In this document: positions 59,437 through 64,000 of the stretch, one piece after another
Position numbering within the stretch: position 1 is the first letter of the stretch
Layout of the letters: every line of letters begins with the position of its first letter
NCBI GenBank assembly: GCA_934229725.1
Contig: CAKQDX010000012.1
Coordinates: forward strand, 3,675 to 67,674
Source: an uncultured Streptococcus sp.
Lineage (GTDB): Bacteria; Bacillota; Bacilli; Lactobacillales; Streptococcaceae
Direction: 5' to 3'
DNA length: 64,000 nucleotides
The notes under the pieces: model-generated
Databases searched by the model: none
Told to the model about the DNA's origin: nothing
The model's input: the letters and a program-made list of their open reading frames with translations, nothing else
Made by a program: the position numbers and the translations under genes

Positions 59437-60309
59437 ATGTCAATCATTTCAACTGATTTAACCCCTTTTCAAATAGATGATACATTGAAAGCAGCCTTGC
59501 GAGAAGATATTCATTCCGAAGATTACAGTACTAATGCCATTTTTGATCATCATGGCCAAGCCAAGGTGTCGCTTTTTGCCAAGGAAGCTGGTGTTTTAGC
59601 GGGGCTAACCGTTTTTCAAAGGGTTTTTACCCTATTTGATGCCGAGGTGACCTTCCAGAATCCTCATCAATTTAAGGATGGGGATCGTTTGACTAGTGGC
59701 GATTTGGTTTTAGAAATCGTAGGATCGGTGAGAAGTCTCTTAACATGTGAACGCGTTGCCTTGAATTTTTTACAACATTTATCAGGGATTGCTTCGATGA
59801 CAGCTGCTTATGTAGAAGCCTTAGGCGATGATTGCATTAAGGTATTTGATACTCGAAAAACTACTCCTAATTTACGTCTTTTTGAGAAATATGCCGTGAG
59901 AGTTGGCGGTGGCTATAATCATCGCTTTAATTTATCAGATGCTATCATGCTAAAAGACAATCACATTGCGGCAGTAGGTAGTGTTCAAAAGGCAATTGCT
60001 CAAGCGCGTGCCTATGCCCCTTTTGTGAAAATGGTCGAGGTGGAAGTGGAAAGCCTTGCTGCTGCCGAAGAAGCTGCGGCGGCGGGTGCTGATATTATCA
60101 TGTTGGATAATATGTCATTGGAAGAGATTGAACAGGCCATTACCCTAATTGCAGGACGTTCTCGGATTGAATGTTCTGGAAATATTGATATGACCACTAT
60201 TAGCCGTTTTCGTGGTTTAGCGATTGATTACGTCTCCAGTGGTAGTTTAACCCATAGTGCTAAGAGTCTTGATTTTTCCATGAAGGGGTTAACCTACCTT
60301 GATGTCTAA
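59437..60309 (+). CDS. nadC: Nicotinate-nucleotide pyrophosphorylase (quinolinate phosphoribosyltransferase)
   Basis: A 290-residue enzyme that converts quinolinate and PRPP to nicotinate mononucleotide, CO2 and pyrophosphate in NAD synthesis. Motifs: DTRKTTPNLRLFEKYAVRVG (active-site region), GGGYNHRFNLSDAIMLKDNH, and the VEVEVESL and IMLDNMS strands. The ATG at 59437 follows GAGAGGACTTAGTG; the upstream MILKREDLV extension is less well placed. No nadA or nadB is present, so the gene most likely serves salvage of imported quinolinate rather than de novo synthesis. Confidence 0.95.
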   Translation: MSIISTDLTPFQIDDTLKAALREDIHSEDYSTNAIFDHHGQAKVSLFAKEAGVLAGLTVFQRVFTLFDAEVTFQNPHQFKDGDRLTSGDLVLEIVGSVRSLLTCERVALNFLQHLSGIASMTAAYVEALGDDCIKVFDTRKTTPNLRLFEKYAVRVGGGYNHRFNLSDAIMLKDNHIAAVGSVQKAIAQARAYAPFVKMVEVEVESLAAAEEAAAAGADIIMLDNMSLEEIEQAITLIAGRSRIECSGNIDMTTISRFRGLAIDYVSSGSLTHSAKSLDFSMKGLTYLDV

Positions 60310-60399
60310 GTTGCAAAATAAACTAACTTTTTAAAGGATGTCTTTCCTCTAGAACGAGTTTTATGTCAGATAGTTTAAACGCCTCTTCAAATATAGTAA

Positions 60400-60469
60400 A
60401 ATGAACCAAAAACAGTACACAATGTGGTATAATCTTTTTATGGCATATTCAATAGATTTTCGTAAAAAA
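60400..60469 (+). mobile_element. 5' relic of IS630-Spn1
   Basis: The frame starting at ATG 60440 reads MAYSIDFRKK, the N-terminus of the IS630-Spn1 transposase, preceded by TGGTATAAT promoter sequence as at that element's left end. It diverges after codon 10 and the element is lost. Confidence 0.6.
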
Positions 60470-60543
60470 CATACTAAGATTAGTAGTGAAGAAATCTCTG
60501 ACGGGAGAGAGTACTCACTACTTTTTCTTTATGTTAAAGTAGT

Positions 60544-60712
60544 GGTGTCTTGTAAAGTCGTAGGGCTCTATAGCGCTAGACGTCGCTTGACAAACTGGCA
60601 AGACACCTTGTTTTAGGTGGAGTTTGATCAAAGTATGTGGGACGCTAAACGTCGCATATTGAAAATAAAATCACTAAAACATGGAATTATTCAAGACAAA
60701 AGAGGTAATGTC
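60544..60712 (+). ncRNA. Left non-coding end of an IS110 element, possible bridge RNA region
   Basis: Upstream of the IS110 transposase ATG this non-coding stretch holds a long stem of GGTGTCTTG (60544-60552) and CAAGACACC (60599-60607) and two copies of a CGCTAxACGTCGC motif at 60574-60586 and 60643-60655. IS110 elements are known to encode a structured bridge RNA in the non-coding end before the transposase, which guides recombination. That this stretch encodes one is inferred from position and structure only. The transposase that would use it is truncated. Confidence 0.45.
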
Positions 60713-60928
60713 ATGTGTACAGTATTTGGAATTGATGTAAGTAAAACAAGTTCTGAGGTGGCAATTTTAGTCAACGGCGAAAAAGTTCATGGCTACACCA
60801 TGCTCAATGATGCCATTGGATTCAATCGCCTGTTGGGCGACTTGAAAATTGTTCATAACCCTGAGATTATATTTGAGGATATAGGCGTCTATACGTGTAT
60901 TATTTCTCCAAGCTTTTCTTTCGTATAG
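60713..60928 (+). pseudogene. Truncated IS110-family transposase
   Basis: Begins MCTVFGIDVSKTSSEVAIL behind AGAGG, the DEDD-type RuvC-like start of IS110 transposases (first catalytic Asp in GIDVSK, second acidic residue in IIFED). After about 62 residues the frame passes into unrelated sequence (GVYTCIISPS), at the position where family members read GVYSRRL. The rest, including the catalytic Ser domain, is missing. The break at about 60895 joins the 3'-truncated gene at 60889-61149. Confidence 0.8.
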
Positions 60929-61149
60929 TACTGCGTCAAAAATTCCTTTACAGTATCCGATGACAAAATGCTGGCTTTATCTTCCGCTTGTTTATCCTCT
61001 ACAAGTTTAGCTTCAGCCAATTCAATCTCTTTACGACTTTGTTTAACAGTCGAGTGTTGACCAGCAGTATATCCCATCATGAGAATAAAGCTAGTTGCAG
61101 CCACTGCTCCAACACTAATTAAGGCTTTAGTTTTGACTATATTTAACAT
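60889..61149 (-). pseudogene. 3'-truncated gene for an exported or membrane-anchored protein
   Basis: An 86-codon frame: N-terminal membrane helix (ALISVGAVAATSFILMMGYTAG), then a charged helical stretch (KEIELAEAKLVEDKQAEDK) and SSDTVKEFLTQYYTKEKLGE. The frame then meets the IS110 break point and stops. The VKEFLTQYYTKxxLGE segment recalls VirB8/TcpC-like proteins of conjugative plasmids and ICEs, but I cannot confirm that. If so it would hint that the salivaricin B relic next to it came from a mobile element. Listed as truncated because the fusion replaces its end. Confidence 0.5.
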
Positions 61150-61240
61150 CTTAGACCTTCTTTCTAAAAAACTTGGTCAAGTATACCAGATAAAGCTTGG
61201 AGCTTTTATCACAAGAAAAAGACTCCGAAGAGTCTTCGTA

Positions 61241-61969
61241 TTACTTATGCAATTCTTTATTACTCAATGTATGAAAAATCCCCCACAGAAGAATATTTAC
61301 AATGATAAACAGCAATATTTCCACTAAATTAAAGTCTATCAAATTCCGTGACCTCATTGCCACCATAGCTTGGGAGTAGGGATAGATTAAAGATAATTTA
61401 TCTGATACAAAAATCATCATAAATCCTATGAAAGTACCAATAGCACCAATTCCCACAGATTTACTGAAAACACGAGTTTTAGCTGTTACAAAAAACTGCA
61501 CTGCCATCATACTAATTGTTCCAAAAATCCCCAATAAATCCCACTTGAGGTAGGTGAACAAATTAGAAATTTCTAAATGAGCTAGGTGAGCACTGACATA
61601 AAAAATACCAAACAAGAACAACTGTAAAACAGCAATAAACAAGATAATTACTATTTCTTTTGCCAATAATAATTTCCCAAGACTGACATTATTAGCTCTG
61701 AGAAATTCAATATTTTTTCTATCAAACTCTTTTCCTAACATCATGGCTACATAAAGGCTGACCAAAATCGGAAAGAAAAGCTGGCTATAATAGAAGGTCA
61801 ATTGTCCCCATAAAACAGGTACCTTTTCACTTTCTGTAACCATAGAATAAGCTGAACCAAAGTAAATCCCAAGACCAATCAGGCTACAAAAAGCTAAGAA
61901 CCAAATACCAATCATCAACATGGAAAATTTTTTGGTTTTCCGCCATTCTACTGATAGATAAGACATCAT
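61241..61969 (-). CDS. sboG: Lantibiotic self-protection ABC permease (LanG, SboG-like)
   Basis: A 242-residue ABC-2 permease with six helices, third gene of an FEG set. It overlaps the upstream permease gene by four bases. Lantibiotic FEG transporters expel the cell's own lantibiotic from the membrane. Assignment to salivaricin B rests on the broken salivaricin B precursor gene 1.8 kb upstream and the LanF-E-G order. The frame is intact with a normal C-terminus (SNKELHK), so self-immunity may be retained although production is lost. Confidence 0.68.
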   Translation of the reverse strand: MMSYLSVEWRKTKKFSMLMIGIWFLAFCSLIGLGIYFGSAYSMVTESEKVPVLWGQLTFYYSQLFFPILVSLYVAMMLGKEFDRKNIEFLRANNVSLGKLLLAKEIVIILFIAVLQLFLFGIFYVSAHLAHLEISNLFTYLKWDLLGIFGTISMMAVQFFVTAKTRVFSKSVGIGAIGTFIGFMMIFVSDKLSLIYPYSQAMVAMRSRNLIDFNLVEILLFIIVNILLWGIFHTLSNKELHK

Positions 61970-62724
61970 AGCTTGCCTCCTTTCTTTTCAACCAGATAGA
62001 TAGATAAGAAGAGATAGATTAGGGCTATTGGCAAATATGTAAAGAGTTTAAATCCTAGGTTTGTCACCAAAACATAACTCACTTGACTGGCGACTTGCTG
62101 GTAATCCACCAGAGACAGATATCCTATACCACCAAAAGGGAAAATCAGCTGTAGAAAAGCTGGTGCATGACCAAATCCAAATCCAAGAAATCCTCCGAAA
62201 ATCCCTAATGCCAGTATCAATGCCTGCTTTTTCAGTAAAAACTGCAAAGTCAAAAACAGACAGGTTAAGATAAAAGAGGCTAGCAAGAAAATGACGATTT
62301 GCCAGAGGATTAGGCTAACAGGCGTTTCTAGACCAGATAAGATTGCAATCAACTGGACTACTACTCCCTCCAAAAAAGCGAGGAAGGTCAAAACGAACAT
62401 AGTCAGGCCAAGCTTACTCAGAAAGATATGCCGTACATTTTCACCATTTGCCAAAAGCAGTTTGAAAGTGTTGCCCTCCTTCTCGTTCTTGACAATCCGC
62501 GATACAAAGAGAGCAACCACAATAGGAAGAATCAAGCCATTTACTTCTTTTATCATATAGAAAATTAGGCTAATCTGGTGCATGTGTGGATTACTTAGGT
62601 AGCGTGTAGCGGCTGCAATTGCCCAAGCAAATCCAACTCCCATAACTAGTATGCTAATGAGGAAGGATTTGGTTCGTTTTGCCTTGAGCAATTCAATAGA
62701 CAAATTATTCAACATAAGACTCAC
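61966..62724 (-). CDS. sboE: Lantibiotic self-protection ABC permease (LanE, SboE-like)
   Basis: A 252-residue ABC-2 permease with six helices. The start MSLMLNNLSIELLKAKRTKSF resembles LanE/LanG permeases (short cytoplasmic N-terminus with LxxELLKxKRT). It overlaps the upstream ATPase gene and the downstream LanG gene by four bases each. Together they form the membrane part of an immunity exporter. Intact. Confidence 0.68.
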   Translation of the reverse strand: MSLMLNNLSIELLKAKRTKSFLISILVMGVGFAWAIAAATRYLSNPHMHQISLIFYMIKEVNGLILPIVVALFVSRIVKNEKEGNTFKLLLANGENVRHIFLSKLGLTMFVLTFLAFLEGVVVQLIAILSGLETPVSLILWQIVIFLLASFILTCLFLTLQFLLKKQALILALGIFGGFLGFGFGHAPAFLQLIFPFGGIGYLSLVDYQQVASQVSYVLVTNLGFKLFTYLPIALIYLFLSIYLVEKKGGKL

Positions 62725-63632
62725 TCCTTGGTTAAGCTGAGGAAGATAGATTCCAAGGTTTCTTGTTCTTGCTTCACTTCATAAATTGGAACTTTCTCGA
62801 CTATTAAATCTCGTAACAAACTAGAAATCTGCTGATCGGCAAGGTTAGTCAGCTTGAGTTTATCCTCTTGTATCTCTAACATCTTGCACGGATAACCAAA
62901 TAACACTTGGCTAATGGCTTCACGTAGACCTCTAAAATCCCCACGCACTTCCAGCCATTTATTGGACTGAATTTTGCGAATTTCTCCCTCGTAAACCAGT
63001 TGACCATGATTGATAATCCCCACACGGTCAGCGATATGCTCTACTTCAGAAAGGATATGGGTAGAGATGAAGACAGTAATGCCCTGTTCTTTTGCCAACT
63101 TGATAATCAGTTCCCGAATTTCATGAATCCCTGCTGGGTCTAGCCCGTTTGTTGGCTCATCCAGTATCAACAAACGTGGTTTCTTGACTAAGGCAAAGGC
63201 TAAAGCCAAACGCTGTTTCATACCCAAGGAATAATCTTTAACCAATTTTTTCTTGTTTTTAGGTTGATCTAACCCCACAATTTTCAAGGTTTCCTGAATA
63301 TTTTCCTTATCAAATCCAAGGATTTTTTGGAAGACCAAGAGATTTTCATAGCCTGTTAAATTAGGATAATAAGACGGTTCTTCAATCATAGAGCCAATCT
63401 GATTAAGATACTGCTTGTCCGTACCTATGGGTTGACCGAACACTTCAATCTCCCCAGCTGTACGAGAAATCAAAGACAAAATCATCTTCATGGTGGTTGT
63501 TTTCCCAGCTCCATTTGGACCTAGAAAACCATAAATCTCACCTTGTTGAACTGATAAGGAACTAAGGTTAACTACCTGAGTGTCCTTAAATTCCTTTTGT
63601 AAGTTTTTTATCTGTAAAACATTACTAATCAT
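62721..63632 (-). CDS. sboF: Lantibiotic self-protection ABC ATPase (LanF, SboF-like)
   Basis: A 303-residue ATPase: Walker A GPNGAGKTT, signature YSLGMKQRL, Walker B LLILDEPTNGLDP, and an E-loop-like variant in the Q-loop region (SMIEEPSYYPNLTG), a mark of lantibiotic immunity transporters. The C-terminal 80 residues are a regulatory extension. The ATG overlaps the last codons of the truncated transporter gene upstream (ATGATTAG), the coupling expected from a lanT-lanF junction. Confidence 0.75.
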   Translation of the reverse strand: MISNVLQIKNLQKEFKDTQVVNLSSLSVQQGEIYGFLGPNGAGKTTTMKMILSLISRTAGEIEVFGQPIGTDKQYLNQIGSMIEEPSYYPNLTGYENLLVFQKILGFDKENIQETLKIVGLDQPKNKKKLVKDYSLGMKQRLALAFALVKKPRLLILDEPTNGLDPAGIHEIRELIIKLAKEQGITVFISTHILSEVEHIADRVGIINHGQLVYEGEIRKIQSNKWLEVRGDFRGLREAISQVLFGYPCKMLEIQEDKLKLTNLADQQISSLLRDLIVEKVPIYEVKQEQETLESIFLSLTKE

Positions 63633-63823
63633 TATGAACTTTCTCCTTTAAACCAAATAATTTTCTATAATTTTGATTTCTATAAATCAAATTATCATGA
63701 GTATCTTTGATAACATCTCCACTACTCTTATCAACAAAAATGATAGAATCAACATAATTCACAATATCTAATTGGTGATCACTATTACCATATTTTGTCT
63801 GAATAAAATTGATTACTTAAAAC
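63625..63823 (-). pseudogene. 3' relic of the lantibiotic exporter gene (SboT-like)
   Basis: From the breakpoint near 63823 the minus strand reads FIQTKYGNSDHQLDIVNYVD, then SIIFVDKSSGDVIKDTHDN, RKLFGLKEKVHND and a stop. This looks like the last 60 or so residues of an ABC exporter ATPase domain (after the H-loop: D-strand, GxVIxxxTHDxLI). It abuts sboF by overlap. The 5' part of the gene and the whole modification enzyme gene (sboM) are missing. Identification as SboT is from context. Confidence 0.6.
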
Positions 63824-63940
63824 AATGGTTTGGATTACTCCACCACCAGCACCAAGAACGTTATCAAGTTCTTCAAGAGTCAATTCTTGAAGAGAATTCA
63901 TTGCTTCAATCTCAACGAGATTTATTTGTTGTTTAGCCAT
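63785..63940 (-). pseudogene. sboA: Truncated salivaricin B precursor gene
   Basis: Begins MAKQQINLVEIEAMNSLQEL, then LEELDNVLGAGGGVIQTI: a lantibiotic leader and the first residues of mature salivaricin B (GGGVIQTI), as I recall the peptide. The natural core continues with SHEC and three ring-forming cysteines. Here, directly after QTI, the frame turns into VLSNQFYSDKIW and stops. All cysteines and the dehydrated residues of the rings are lost, so no bacteriocin can form. GAGG lies before the ATG. The breakpoint at about 63823 joins the leader to the tail of the transporter gene. Confidence 0.82.
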
Positions 63941-64000
63941 TTGGAAATACCTCACTGATTAAAATTTATTTGAGAAGTATCTCTATCTAGGTTATGTCTT

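Noticed and set aside
60401..60616. A real gene starting at 60401
   Set aside because: Only the MAYSIDFRKK part has homology (IS630-Spn1 start); the rest reads through IS110 non-coding sequence.

Overview
The window reads as a chromosomal segment of a Streptococcus of the salivarius group. The likeliest source is S. salivarius, with S. thermophilus or S. vestibularis as alternatives. The reasons are low G+C, strong AGGAGG ribosome binding sites, pflB, pepX beside an aquaporin, a partial streptococcal dcw cluster (rsmH-ftsL-pbpX-mraY), rexB-rexA, Blp-type double-glycine bacteriocins, and a broken gene whose leader and first core residues match salivaricin B. I find no tRNA, rRNA or CRISPR array.

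Layout. 1-9974: metabolic and surface genes (3' part of pflB, a carbonic anhydrase lipoprotein, an acetyltransferase, two tandem paralogous membrane proteins, a beta-lactamase-fold hydrolase, CppA, a CPBP protease, glycerol facilitator, pepX). 10107-15566: an orphan Blp-like bacteriocin island on the minus strand. It has five bacteriocin-type peptides, membrane immunity candidates, a wall-anchored thioredoxin-like protein, and three copies of an unrecognised double-glycine two-cysteine peptide that ends each Blp-type module. No exporter or regulator genes for it lie in the window. 15725-25775: a heterodimeric ABC exporter, VanZ-like, rlmN, yutD-like and yunD-like genes, a further bacteriocin/immunity pair at 23746-24160, and a DEAD-box helicase. 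25850-30418: cell division and peptidoglycan genes. 30533-38616: lipoproteins, DUF805 proteins, proB-proA, an ABC-2 type transporter and a DUF554 protein. 38747-38907: an unannotated, structured small-RNA candidate. 38966-45929: rexA and rexB. 46179-48899: two tandem GHKL sensor-like proteins without a recognisable phospho-acceptor histidine. 49216-54970: a tight six-gene operon that joins an Hsp70-like ATPase, an ABC exporter, two small membrane proteins and a large serine-rich extracytoplasmic protein. 55316-56462: a LytTR regulator with a LiaF-like membrane protein.

56576-63940 is a graveyard of mobile DNA. An ISL3 transposase start is fused in frame to the end of adhE. There are IS3, IS630-Spn1 and IS110 remnants and a RUP-like element. 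Around and beyond the intact nadC and its divergent dicarboxylate-type transporter lies a collapsed salivaricin B locus: the precursor gene is joined to the tail of a transporter-like gene, but the three-gene FEG self-protection ABC transporter is intact.

How the parts connect. Two separate control signals appear on the bacteriocin genes. Paired direct repeats of the BlpR type lie before three units. A perfect dyad plus T-tract of the ComR-box type lies before the genes at 15387-15566 and 23930-24160. Together they suggest that Blp quorum sensing and competence feed into the same peptide arsenal. The best candidates for undescribed biology are the triplicated two-cysteine peptide family, the Hsp70-ABC-exoprotein operon, the histidine-less tandem sensors and the small RNA upstream of rexA.
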